Shown in pieces: positions 8,922 through 15,391 of a stretch of 33,498 nucleotides of DNA. The notes under the pieces were generated by a model. That model saw nothing but the letters and a program-made list of their open reading frames with translations. It was not told the DNA's origin and made no database searches. The DNA is from a virus. Where the stretch lies: positions 1 through 33,498 of IMG/VR virus record IMGVR_UViG_3300025102_000131, one strand, 5' to 3'. A program made the position numbers and the translations under genes. Position 1 is the stretch's first letter, and every line of letters begins with the position of its first letter.

Positions 8922-9365
8922 ATGTTAGACAATGTAAAACAGATGTTACTCAAGCATGAAGGCATGAGAACATTTCCTTACAAATGCAGTGAAGATAAAC
9001 TTACTATTGGTATTGGTAGAAACTTAGAAGCTAATGGTATATCAGAAGAAGAAGCACTATATCTTCTTGATAACGACATCAAAAGAGTTACAGATAACTT
9101 AGATAAGATGTGGAATGTATGGAGACAGTTTCCTGAGAAAGCACAACTTGTATGTGTAGATATGACCTATCAAATGGGTATAACAGGTTTTATGAATTTT
9201 AGACAAACAAGAGCATTAATGGAAATGGGTTGTTGGTTAGAAGCAAGTGAAGAGGTATTAAGAAGCAAGTACGCAACTCAAACACCCAATAGAGCAGCTT
9301 ATAACTCAAGGCAATTAGCCTTATGTCAAAATGCCAAGAAAGACATCAGACCAACATCAAGCTAA
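8922..9365 (+). CDS. Endolysin, GH24 lysozyme family (147 aa)
   Basis: It is a T4-lysozyme-type muramidase that cleaves peptidoglycan at the end of infection. The catalytic region is at the N-terminus: E13 in KHEGMR, C22, and T28 in LTIGIGRN, giving the spacing E-x8-C-x5-T. In T4 lysozyme the middle residue is Asp; Cys is a known variant in this family. The C-terminal half holds the helical body (CVDMTYQMGITGFMNF) and the usual W/R-rich finish. The ATG at 8922, just after the holin stop, is chosen because an upstream in-frame extension would run through the holin gene. No signal peptide is seen, so holin-dependent release is likely. Confidence 0.88.
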   Translation: MLDNVKQMLLKHEGMRTFPYKCSEDKLTIGIGRNLEANGISEEEALYLLDNDIKRVTDNLDKMWNVWRQFPEKAQLVCVDMTYQMGITGFMNFRQTRALMEMGCWLEASEEVLRSKYATQTPNRAAYNSRQLALCQNAKKDIRPTSS

Positions 9366-9777
9366 TTCAAGACTTGGTGCTTTAGGCGAATCCCTAGTAC
9401 AAACATTTCTGCTTGAATATGCAGACTTTTGTTTCCCCACCCAAGAAAAACATCCAGCAGATTTAATAGTTGAATTTGGCAACGCTAAATATACAGTGCA
9501 AGTTAAAAGCAGAAGAGCTACTAAAGAAAAGAAGTTTGTTTTTGCTGCTGAGAACTCAAGAACAATGTCTGATACTTACAAGAACTATACTTGCGATATC
9601 TTAGCTTTTGTATTTTTCTATGATGACCAAAAAAGAATCATGTTCAAATCTAATACATCATCACAAAACTATTTTACTTTTGATAAGAAGGTCATTACTG
9701 ATACTATGGAATTAGATTCACTTCAAGAATCTCTTGATACTCTAAGTGCAGTTCCTGTTCTAAATCCTATAATTTAG
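9331..9777 (+). CDS. PD-(D/E)XK nuclease-like protein (148 aa)
   Basis: The likely fold is a restriction-endonuclease-like nuclease core: E20 in ALGESLVQ, D44 in PADLIVEF and the Q57-V-K59 strand. The order and spacing match PD-(D/E)XK enzymes, with Gln replacing the usual Glu of ExK. Following strands (CDILAFVFFYDD) fit the rest of the core. Such phage proteins act as resolvases or DNA-end nucleases; the substrate here is unknown. The gene overlaps the endolysin end by 35 bases in another frame. The call of the fold is moderate and that of the function low. Confidence 0.6.
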   Translation: MPRKTSDQHQANSRLGALGESLVQTFLLEYADFCFPTQEKHPADLIVEFGNAKYTVQVKSRRATKEKKFVFAAENSRTMSDTYKNYTCDILAFVFFYDDQKRIMFKSNTSSQNYFTFDKKVITDTMELDSLQESLDTLSAVPVLNPII

Positions 9778-9801
9778 CACCTAAAAATAAATTAATATTT
9801 T

Positions 9802-9831
9802 TATACACATTTATATATATTTATGTATAAT
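9802..9831 (+). promoter_or_regulatory. Candidate early promoter with leader shared with 22316
   Basis: A perfect TATAAT lies at 9826-9831, and TATACA at 9802-9807 is the best -35 candidate, 18 bases upstream. Bases 9802-9817 differ at only one of 16 positions from 22316-22331. Both sites are followed by the same AAGGAGTTAAA ribosome site (9853-9863 and 22365-22375). It opens the early gene block after the lysis genes. Confidence 0.6.
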
Positions 9832-9867
9832 GGGTGTATGTTAAATAAAATTAAGGAGTTAAATAAC

Positions 9868-10113
9868 ATGAGAAACTTAGAAAACAACAACCAAATAGAT
9901 TTTGATAGTTTAGAGTGGGAAGTACACTCACTGAAGGTTCAAGATTTAGTTAACAATGGAATGAGAGGAAGAGTTGAGTTGAATGTAGAAAAAGCAAATC
10001 ACTTTTTTAATCTTGCTGATGAACTTTTAGAAAGAGAGTTTGGTCTTGCACACAAAGATGCAAACTCAATTATTAATGGATTTATAACTGAATGGGTAGA
10101 GGTAAATTTATAA
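9868..10113 (+). CDS. Hypothetical early protein (81 aa)
   Basis: The function is unknown. The start at 9868 is preferred over an in-frame ATG at 9823, because the promoter -10 box overlaps that upstream ATG and a strong AAGGAG (9853-9858) lies ten bases before 9868. The protein is acidic, Asn-rich at its N-terminus and mostly helical (KANHFFNLADELLEREFG). No known motif is seen. It is the first gene behind the 9802 promoter, so it is probably made early. Its start region resembles that of the gene at 22377 (MRNLENN versus MKNLKQQ). Confidence 0.7.
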   Translation: MRNLENNNQIDFDSLEWEVHSLKVQDLVNNGMRGRVELNVEKANHFFNLADELLEREFGLAHKDANSIINGFITEWVEVNL

Positions 10114-10259
10114 TGACTAGATACACATTACAAGTTCAACTACCTAGCTTAGGCTGGGTGGTTGCTATTAAGACTAGCGACTTATTTTACATGGCTAGTA
10201 AGAGAGCAAGATTAATTAAAGAGGGGCATAAGGTTAAATTAACTAAGGAGAGTAAGTAA
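10113..10259 (+). CDS. Hypothetical small basic protein (48 aa)
   Basis: The ATG overlaps the previous stop (ATAATG) and the stop overlaps the next ATG (TAATG), which is the strongest support that this short frame is real. The protein is basic (KRARLIKEGHKVKLTK) and probably has a small beta-alpha fold, with QVQLPSLGWVVAIKTSD at the start. It resembles no family I can name. A small nucleic-acid-binding or inhibitor role is possible but not shown. Confidence 0.62.
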   Translation: MTRYTLQVQLPSLGWVVAIKTSDLFYMASKRARLIKEGHKVKLTKESK

Positions 10260-10450
10260 TGGATAAAGCAGAATACAAGGACTATATAGATAATTTATAT
10301 CTTAGAACAGAATTTACTAAAACTGCAAAGAAATCATCACAAAAATATCTAATTGGTATGGCTAGAATCATAGTAGCAAACATGAGTTTAAATAGTGTTG
10401 TTGCAGTAGCAAAAGCACTTTCAGAGAGAGCAGAGGAGGTATCTAAATAA
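10259..10450 (+). CDS. Hypothetical small protein (63 aa)
   Basis: It is an all-helical small protein, basic in the middle (KTAKKSSQKYLIG) with a C-terminal helix (VVAVAKALSERAEEV). The start overlaps the upstream stop by one base and the stop overlaps the following ATG, so it is translationally coupled in the early gene string. No function is recognised. Confidence 0.62.
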   Translation: MDKAEYKDYIDNLYLRTEFTKTAKKSSQKYLIGMARIIVANMSLNSVVAVAKALSERAEEVSK

Positions 10451-10542
10451 TGGACTTTCAAATATTATTAATATTAGGTTTCATGGCAGTTTGCTTATAT
10501 GCAGTTGCATTAATGATTAACGACAGGAATAACAGGAAATGA
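10450..10542 (+). CDS. Very small single-TM protein (30 aa)
   Basis: The frame encodes one hydrophobic segment (residues 4-24, ILLILGFMAVCLYAVALMI) followed by a basic tail (NDRNNRK). Both ends overlap the neighbouring genes (ATAATG at the start, ATGA at the end), as throughout this operon, which supports a real gene. It could be a small membrane effector. Two other small membrane proteins are coded at 13515 and 17954. Confidence 0.5.
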   Translation: MDFQILLILGFMAVCLYAVALMINDRNNRK

Positions 10543-10715
10543 ATGTAAGATTTAATTTATTAGGTGGTGGTGAATTAAATATCCCACCAAGAGCAATCAG
10601 TGGTTTCTATAAAGACCAGTTCACCAGCGAGGTTATTGTTGAAGTTGGTGAGGATGAATACAAAGTCAGAGATTCACTAGATGAAGTTAAATACATATTG
10701 GGGTTAGCAAGATGA
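10539..10715 (+). CDS. Hypothetical small protein (58 aa)
   Basis: The start overlaps the previous stop and the stop overlaps the start of the exonuclease gene, both as ATGA. The predicted protein has beta strands (VRFNLLGGGELNIP, TSEVIVEVGEDEYKV) and a final helix. A small beta-rich fold is probable. No known family is recognised. The coupling to the exonuclease suggests it may act with it, but this is context only. Confidence 0.58.
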   Translation: MNVRFNLLGGGELNIPPRAISGFYKDQFTSEVIVEVGEDEYKVRDSLDEVKYILGLAR

Positions 10716-11542
10716 AAATAGAATCACTAAAGAACTTTGCATCTGAGCAAAGAGGACAAGCACTTATCTATAAAGATATACCTAATGAGGATTACCATGC
10801 TGGCGTAGGAATTAGCAGTAGTTACATTAGAAGGTTTGGTCAATCACAGCTTCATGCAATAGAACATAAGCAAGAAAGCACACCTAATCTTAAATTTGGA
10901 ACTGCTGCTCATGCACTAATAGTAGAAGGGCAAGAAGCATTTGATAAAGAAGTCAGAGTGCTTACAGGTTCTCCATATACAAAAGCATATAAAGAAGAAA
11001 AGGCTGAATATGAAGAGCAAGGATTCATAGTATTAAAAGAAGATGATGTGAATCTAATTCAGAGCATGAAAGATAATATGGTTTATGAAGGCAATGCTTA
11101 TCTAAATGCTAAAGGTAAAGTAGCTGAAGCAAGTATCTACTGGTATGAAGAAGATGTGCTATGTAAATGCAGACCTGATATGTTATGCCCACCATTAAAA
11201 GAACCTAACTCAGATAATAAGATTGTCATAGTAGATTATAAAACAACGATATCTTGCGAACCTTTTTCTTTTAATAAGTCAGTTAAGAAGTATGGCTATG
11301 ACATGCAAGCAGCTTGGTATAGAAGAGGAATACAAATGGCAGGATATGATGTAGAGGATTTTGTATTCATAGCTCAAGAGAAAGTACATCCTTATGCTTC
11401 TAAGGTGTTTAGGATTACAGAAGAACAAATGAACTTTGGCTGGACAATGATGGAGAACTATTTGGAAGAGTATAAGGAATACCAAAAGGGTAAACCTCTC
11501 ACGATTTACAATAGTCCTAATGTTGTTGATTTGGTTTTATAG
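10712..11542 (+). CDS. RecE/RecB-like exonuclease, PDDEXK (DUF3799-type, 276 aa)
   Basis: It resembles the exonuclease VIII type PD-(D/E)XK domain proteins of phages, which resect double-stranded DNA for recombination. Visible motifs in order: the N-terminal YKDIPNEDYHA and GISSSYIRRF; GTAAH with H67; CRPDML with D156; VDYKT with D175 and K177; and a Gln-x3-Tyr (MQAAWYRRG) typical of RecB-like nucleases. All key residues are present. No RecT/Beta-type annealase is seen in the window; the SSB-like protein at 14768 may handle the single strands. The start is fixed by the ATGA overlap with the upstream gene. Confidence 0.8.
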   Translation: MKIESLKNFASEQRGQALIYKDIPNEDYHAGVGISSSYIRRFGQSQLHAIEHKQESTPNLKFGTAAHALIVEGQEAFDKEVRVLTGSPYTKAYKEEKAEYEEQGFIVLKEDDVNLIQSMKDNMVYEGNAYLNAKGKVAEASIYWYEEDVLCKCRPDMLCPPLKEPNSDNKIVIVDYKTTISCEPFSFNKSVKKYGYDMQAAWYRRGIQMAGYDVEDFVFIAQEKVHPYASKVFRITEEQMNFGWTMMENYLEEYKEYQKGKPLTIYNSPNVVDLVL

Positions 11543-11551
11543 GAGAGAGAG

Positions 11552-12661
11552 ATGGATAAAGAATTAGAATGGATTGGTATGCCTGAATATAGAAATGAAA
11601 AAAGAAAAGACCCTGAAATTACTGCAACCTTTAAATTTAGAAATGCAGATGATTATCAGCTATTTAAAGATTTAGTTAAAGAATATGTTTATGCAGGTGA
11701 AAAGGTTTTTGATGGCAACCAAACAAAAACCAAGAAACATGCATGGTTTCCTAGATTACAAAAATCTAGTAATTATCTCTATGTTAATGATGAGCCAAAA
11801 AAACCACAATATCCAATATATATTGTGAGTAAGGGTAGATATAAAAGAAATCCTACAAGCAGAGCTTTAAAAGAAATGGGTGTTGATTTTTATATCATTG
11901 TGGAAGAGCAAGAATATAATAATTATTTAGACATAGCAGAAGCAAAACAATTATTAATATTACCTAAAAAGTATCAAGATGAATATGATACATTTTGGGA
12001 AATAGAAGATGGCAAAACAGGAGTAGGGGCAGCAAGAAATTTTGCATGGCAACATAGCATAGATACTGGATATGAATGGCATTGGGTCATGGATGATAAT
12101 ATTGAAGCATTTGAAAGATTAAATAATAATTTAAAAGTTAAATGTACTGATGGCTCAATTTTTCTTGCTTGTGAAGATTTTGTTAATAGATATGAAAATA
12201 TCGGACAAGCTGGTTTGCAATATTCATACTTTATGCCTTTATGTGATGCAAGACCACCATATAAATTAAATACTAGAATTTACTCATGTCTTTTACAAAA
12301 TAATAAAGTAAAACAAAGATGGAGAGGTAGATACAATGAAGATACTGATTTATCAATTAGAATAATGAGGGATGGATGGGTAACAGTGCAATTTAATGCT
12401 TTTCTGCAAGCTAAAAGAGCTACACAAACATTAAAAGGTGGCAATTCTGATGAATTTTATTCTGATGAAGGAACTTTGCCAAAATCACAAATGTTAGCAG
12501 ACATGCATCCTGATATAGCAAAAGTAGTAAAAAGATTTAATAGATGGCATCACTATGTAGATTATTCTGTTTTTAAAAATAAATTAATTAAAAAACATAA
12601 TTATGATATTTCAAGTCAAGTAAATAATTATGGGATGAAGTTAGCAAGGAAAGATAAATAA
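11552..12661 (+). CDS. Glycosyltransferase, TET-associated (TAGT) type (369 aa)
   Basis: Residues from about 88 onward resemble GT-A-fold glycosyltransferases linked to DNA base modification. PIYIVSKGRY forms the first strand and helix, YIIVEEQEY the next, then GVGAARNFAW and WVMDDNIEAF, where D181-D182-N183 sits at the place of the metal- and sugar-nucleotide-binding motif. GRYNEDTDLSIRIM near residue 260 looks like the acceptor-side motif. The first 85 residues form a separate small domain. A good ribosome site (AGGAGAGAG) precedes the ATG. The next gene is a nucleotidyltransferase. No TET/JBP dioxygenase or hydroxymethylase is present in the window, so the acceptor is unknown; DNA or another phage polymer are both possible. 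The gene looks AT-richer than its neighbours. Confidence 0.68.
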   Translation: MDKELEWIGMPEYRNEKRKDPEITATFKFRNADDYQLFKDLVKEYVYAGEKVFDGNQTKTKKHAWFPRLQKSSNYLYVNDEPKKPQYPIYIVSKGRYKRNPTSRALKEMGVDFYIIVEEQEYNNYLDIAEAKQLLILPKKYQDEYDTFWEIEDGKTGVGAARNFAWQHSIDTGYEWHWVMDDNIEAFERLNNNLKVKCTDGSIFLACEDFVNRYENIGQAGLQYSYFMPLCDARPPYKLNTRIYSCLLQNNKVKQRWRGRYNEDTDLSIRIMRDGWVTVQFNAFLQAKRATQTLKGGNSDEFYSDEGTLPKSQMLADMHPDIAKVVKRFNRWHHYVDYSVFKNKLIKKHNYDISSQVNNYGMKLARKDK

Positions 12662-12662
12662 A

Positions 12663-13073
12663 ATGAAAGTAGGAATTACATGTAGTGCTTTTGACCTGCT
12701 TCATGCTGGGCATATAATAATGTTACAAGAAGCAAAATCTGTATGTAACTATTTAATATGTGCTTTGCAACTTGACCCTAGTAAAACAAGATTCGATAAA
12801 TTAAAACCCTCACAATCAATAGTAGAGAGACAAATACAATTATCAGCAGTTAAGTATGTAGATGAAATTATTTTATATGAATCTGAAAATGATTTAGAAA
12901 ATATTTTTAAATCACTAAAAATTGATATAAGAATCATTGGTGAAGAATACAAAAATAAGAATTTTACTGGAAAAGAAATTTGTGAAGAAAGAAATATTGA
13001 AATTTACTATAACAGTAGAAAGCATGACTACAGTTCAACAAATTTAAAAAAAAGTATAAGTAAGGGCAAATAG
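12663..13073 (+). CDS. Cytidylyltransferase-like nucleotidyltransferase (TagD/RfaE type, 136 aa)
   Basis: The protein has the hallmarks of the small HxGH nucleotidyltransferases: GITCSAFDLLHAGH with the HxGH motif at residues 14-17, and near the C-terminus YSSTNLKKSI, the ISSTxxR-type motif with Lys in place of Arg. Relatives couple CTP or ATP to glycerol-3-phosphate, ethanolamine phosphate or heptose phosphate. It starts one base after the glycosyltransferase stop, so it may make the activated donor used by that enzyme (inference). The length is normal for the family. An inverted repeat and a terminator-like hairpin follow. Confidence 0.8.
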   Translation: MKVGITCSAFDLLHAGHIIMLQEAKSVCNYLICALQLDPSKTRFDKLKPSQSIVERQIQLSAVKYVDEIILYESENDLENIFKSLKIDIRIIGEEYKNKNFTGKEICEERNIEIYYNSRKHDYSSTNLKKSISKGK

Positions 13074-13140
13074 ATATATGAGAGTATTTAGATTTATGGA
13101 GAGTTTATCTTTTGCCCTTGAACCTAGTATAAGGGTTTTT
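13062..13140 (+). terminator. Terminator-like hairpin with alternative pairing
   Basis: CCCTT (13115-13119) can pair with AAGGG (13131-13135), followed by TTTTT, a small intrinsic-terminator shape. The same CCCTT is also part of TTTGCCCTT (13111-13119), which is perfectly complementary to AAGGGCAAA (13062-13070). The two pairings exclude each other, as in an attenuator. The stem is short, so termination may be partial. Confidence 0.4.
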
Positions 13141-13182
13141 GGAGAAGTAGGTAATAAAGTTCTAGCTTTATTATTAAATTAA
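13078..13182 (+). CDS. Possible small ORF over the terminator-like hairpin (34 aa)
   Basis: An ATG at 13078, five bases after the nucleotidyltransferase stop, opens a 34-codon frame ending at 13182. It encodes a moderately hydrophobic peptide (MRVFRFMESLSFALEP at the start). The ribosome-binding site is weak (AAGGG, about twelve bases upstream). Translation through it would cover the hairpin at 13115-13135, so it could act as a leader peptide. It may equally be chance. Confidence 0.25.
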   Translation: MRVFRFMESLSFALEPSIRVFGEVGNKVLALLLN

Positions 13183-13183
13183 A

Positions 13184-13189
13184 TATAAT
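13184..13189 (+). promoter_or_regulatory. Candidate -10 box before the RHH gene
   Basis: A perfect TATAAT lies 21 bases before the ATG at 13210, behind the terminator-like hairpin. No good -35 box is visible at the right distance, so if used it would be a weak or activated promoter. Confidence 0.35.
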
Positions 13190-13209
13190 ATAAAAAGTGG
13201 AGAGTCATT

Positions 13210-13371
13210 ATGGACGATAAAACAAAAAAGGCACTTTGGATTCCTGAAGAATTACATAAGGATATCAAAGTATTTGCAATAACAAATAACATGAATATTG
13301 AATCAGCTACTCAGCTATTGCTGAAGCTAGGCATGGTTTCTTATAAGGAGAATAATCATGGGTCAAAATAG
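13210..13371 (+). CDS. Ribbon-helix-helix DNA-binding protein (53 aa)
   Basis: The pattern ALWIPEELHKDIKVFAITNNM followed by a helix SATQLLLKLGM is typical of Arc/CopG-like ribbon-helix-helix proteins: a short strand, then two helices, with the usual ELHxxIK and LLxxG positions. Such dimers bind operators in DNA, so this is a likely transcriptional regulator of phage genes. It has a ribosome site (GGAGAG) and a TATAAT upstream, so it could be autoregulated. It overlaps the next gene by 14 bases. Confidence 0.68.
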   Translation: MDDKTKKALWIPEELHKDIKVFAITNNMNIESATQLLLKLGMVSYKENNHGSK

Positions 13372-13522
13372 CAAAGCAGTAGACAAACGCAGAGAAGAAC
13401 TAAAGGCTGAGAAGTTAGATAAGCAAATCAAGAATTATTATTTTCAAAAGGGTGCTGGCAGTCATTATAGAGAAATCACTTACATGAGTGGCAAAGTGGT
13501 AAGGACTGATTTTGATGGTTGA
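13358..13522 (+). CDS. Hypothetical small protein (54 aa)
   Basis: A strong ribosome site (AAGGAG at 13345-13350) supports the ATG at 13358. The protein starts with a highly charged helix (VDKRREELKAEKLDKQ) and ends with a short strand-rich part (YREITYMSGKVVRTDF). No function is recognised. It overlaps the genes on both sides by 14 and 8 bases. Confidence 0.6.
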   Translation: MGQNSKAVDKRREELKAEKLDKQIKNYYFQKGAGSHYREITYMSGKVVRTDFDG

Positions 13523-13622
13523 TTGGATTCTATATATTATTGCAGGCATATTTGGTTTGGTTGCAATAGGCGGTTTGATTAGCATATTAGCAGCAATATA
13601 TATTTTAAGAGAGTTAGATTAA
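13515..13622 (+). CDS. Small single-TM protein (35 aa)
   Basis: Nearly the entire peptide is one membrane helix (WILYIIAGIFGLVAIGG and on through LAAIYIL), ending in RELD. It overlaps the gene before it, and its stop overlaps the methylase ATG (TAATG), which supports a real coupled gene. The function is unknown. Confidence 0.5.
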   Translation: MVDWILYIIAGIFGLVAIGGLISILAAIYILRELD

Positions 13623-14152
13623 TGCAGATTCCATTTCCAAACAAAAAATACAACATAATTTATGCTGACCCAGCTTGGGATGTTATGAGAGGTTGTGATT
13701 GGGGTTCAGGTGGCAAAACGAAGCCTTTGTCATATCCAACTATGACAATAGATGAAATTAAAAATTTACCAGTTAATGATATTGCTGATAAAAATTGCAA
13801 ATTATATCTATGGACAATAAATAAATATTTAAAAGAATCATTTGACGTTATAGAAGCATGGGGTTTTAAATATTCTACTACCCTTGTATGGGTAAAAAAG
13901 CCTAGAGGCTTAGGCTTGGGTGGTACTTATACTCCTAATGTAGAATATTTACTACTTGCCAGTAAGGGCAAACAAGATGCAATAAAAAAATATGACACTT
14001 GTTGGTGGGAGTTAGCAAGAAGCTACCATAGCAAAAAGCCTGATTTTTTTAGAGACATGATAAGAAATACATACAACAAAGATGAAAAAGCTATTGAGTT
14101 ATTTGCTAGACAAACTTTTAATGGTTGGGATAGCTGGGGTAATGAGGTTTAA
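13622..14152 (+). CDS. MT-A70-family N6-adenine DNA methyltransferase (176 aa)
   Basis: The catalytic motif is D16-P17-A18-W19 in NIIYADPAWD, a DPPW variant. It is followed by the MT-A70 signature region with YPTMTIDEIKNLPV, LYLWTINKYL, FKYSTTLVWVKK and PNVEYLLLASKG. These enzymes transfer a methyl group from S-adenosylmethionine to adenine N6. In a phage this may protect against host restriction or mark phage DNA. No partner restriction enzyme is obvious, although a PD-(D/E)XK protein follows directly. The length is normal and the start is coupled to the upstream stop. Confidence 0.87.
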   Translation: MQIPFPNKKYNIIYADPAWDVMRGCDWGSGGKTKPLSYPTMTIDEIKNLPVNDIADKNCKLYLWTINKYLKESFDVIEAWGFKYSTTLVWVKKPRGLGLGGTYTPNVEYLLLASKGKQDAIKKYDTCWWELARSYHSKKPDFFRDMIRNTYNKDEKAIELFARQTFNGWDSWGNEV

Positions 14153-14153
14153 C

Positions 14154-14576
14154 ATGGTAAACAGTAGAAACAAAGGTGCAGCGTTTGAGAGAGTTATAGT
14201 CAATAAGATTAATACTGTTCTTGAATCTAAAGGTATAGATACAAGAGTTAAAAGAAATCTTGACCAATATCAAACAAAAGGCATGGCTGATGTCTACTGG
14301 GATAAGTTTGCTATTGAATGTAAAAGATATAAAGCTGGTGGCAAAAAAACAATGTATAAGAATGAGTGGTGGAAACAAGCAGTAGAGAGTGCTGGTGATA
14401 GCTTAATACCAATATTAATTTATAAATATGATAGAAGAGATATTATGTGCGTAGTACCCCTGTTCTTGGTTACATCAGTTGATGCACCAAACTGGGAATG
14501 TACATATCTATGTCCACTATCTGAAATATGTGAAAGGTTAGATGAAATCTTACGAAAAGCTGATGGATTTAAATAG
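14154..14576 (+). CDS. Holliday-junction-resolvase-like PD-(D/E)XK nuclease (140 aa)
   Basis: The core motif residues are visible: E12 in GAAFERVIV, D46 in KGMADVYW, and E55-C-K57 in FAIECKRYKAGG, with a basic N-terminus. This matches the archaeal-type Holliday junction resolvase / VRR-like nucleases used by phages to resolve branched DNA before packaging. The start at 14154 is chosen because GAGG (14145-14148) lies at the right distance. An in-frame ATG at 14142 would overlap the methylase. The fold call is good; the exact substrate is inferred. Confidence 0.72.
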   Translation: MVNSRNKGAAFERVIVNKINTVLESKGIDTRVKRNLDQYQTKGMADVYWDKFAIECKRYKAGGKKTMYKNEWWKQAVESAGDSLIPILIYKYDRRDIMCVVPLFLVTSVDAPNWECTYLCPLSEICERLDEILRKADGFK

Positions 14577-14751
14577 TTATCTGCTGCAGGAAGGTTTTGA
14601 AGAGTTTTGTAGGCGTGCCTATGAAAGAATATCATTAGCTTGCGAAATATTATCAATAGTTAATGATGAAACTTACGAGGATTTTAGAGAACGCAATTAT
14701 GCAACTTTAGAATCTGATTACTTAAATAGTATTGAGAAAACAATACATTAA
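14542..14751 (+). CDS. Hypothetical helical protein (69 aa)
   Basis: The frame overlaps the nuclease end by 35 bases. AAAGG at 14533-14537 precedes the ATG; a second possible start is at 14563. The protein is acidic and all-helical (EEFCRRAYERISLACEILS and EDFRERNYATLESDYL). No known domain is recognised. Confidence 0.55.
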   Translation: MKSYEKLMDLNSYLLQEGFEEFCRRAYERISLACEILSIVNDETYEDFRERNYATLESDYLNSIEKTIH

Positions 14752-14767
14752 ACTATAGGAGAGTATT

Positions 14768-15391
14768 ATGGATATATTAGGTGGAATGTCTAATTCCAGC
14801 AATGAGAGTCAGCAAGTTTATCTTGCTTTCAAAACATCACATCAGCAATTTTTTGCTAATGGTGAGACACCAGTAGAGTTTCAATATCTACAGCTTGACC
14901 CTTCAACATTCAAATCAGGATGGGGAAGATATACAAAAGCTGATGGGTTTGAATATCACTGGGATGATAAATTTGGTGTAGTAGCACCTAAACCAGCAGA
15001 TGACTATAAAAGAGCATTTAGTGCTTGGGTCTTTCCACAAGGAGCTCAACATGCTTTTTTATGGCAGAGATTTACATTTGCTGAATCAAGTGCATTTAAC
15101 ACAATACTAGGTAGCTTTTGGAATCAAATGGATTCAAGTTCAGCTAACTTACCTGTTGTTAAGTTTGAAGGCTCTAAACCTATTCAAGTAGGTATGGGTA
15201 ATTCATCAGAGCTATCATTTAGCTTTGCTAAGTTTGCACCTAGAACTGCTGAGTTTGTGATACCTAGTTGGTATACAGAACAAGAAGCACCAGTAGATGA
15301 CACATTCAAAGACCCCAATGCTGGTCTTGCTGACAAGGTTCAGGAGATGATTGATAAGAATGAATTATCTGATGATGATATCCCATTCTGA
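14768..15391 (+). CDS. SSB-like single-stranded DNA-binding protein (207 aa)
   Basis: The last residues, LSDDDIPF, reproduce the acidic tip that bacterial SSB proteins use to recruit partner enzymes. The tip follows a disordered acidic linker, as in SSB. The body (residues 15-165) is rich in aromatic residues and beta strands (SQQVYLAFKTSHQQFF, HAFLWQRFTFAESSAF) but is not an obvious classical SSB OB fold. It sits directly before the primase-helicase, with its stop overlapping that start, which fits a replication role. A strong ribosome site (TAGGAGAG) implies high expression. The function is inferred from tail and context. Confidence 0.68.
   Translation: MDILGGMSNSSNESQQVYLAFKTSHQQFFANGETPVEFQYLQLDPSTFKSGWGRYTKADGFEYHWDDKFGVVAPKPADDYKRAFSAWVFPQGAQHAFLWQRFTFAESSAFNTILGSFWNQMDSSSANLPVVKFEGSKPIQVGMGNSSELSFSFAKFAPRTAEFVIPSWYTEQEAPVDDTFKDPNAGLADKVQEMIDKNELSDDDIPF

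Noticed and set aside
9823-9867. Upstream extension of the 9868 gene to the ATG at 9823
   Set aside because: The -10 box TATAAT overlaps this region and the strong ribosome site fits only the ATG at 9868.
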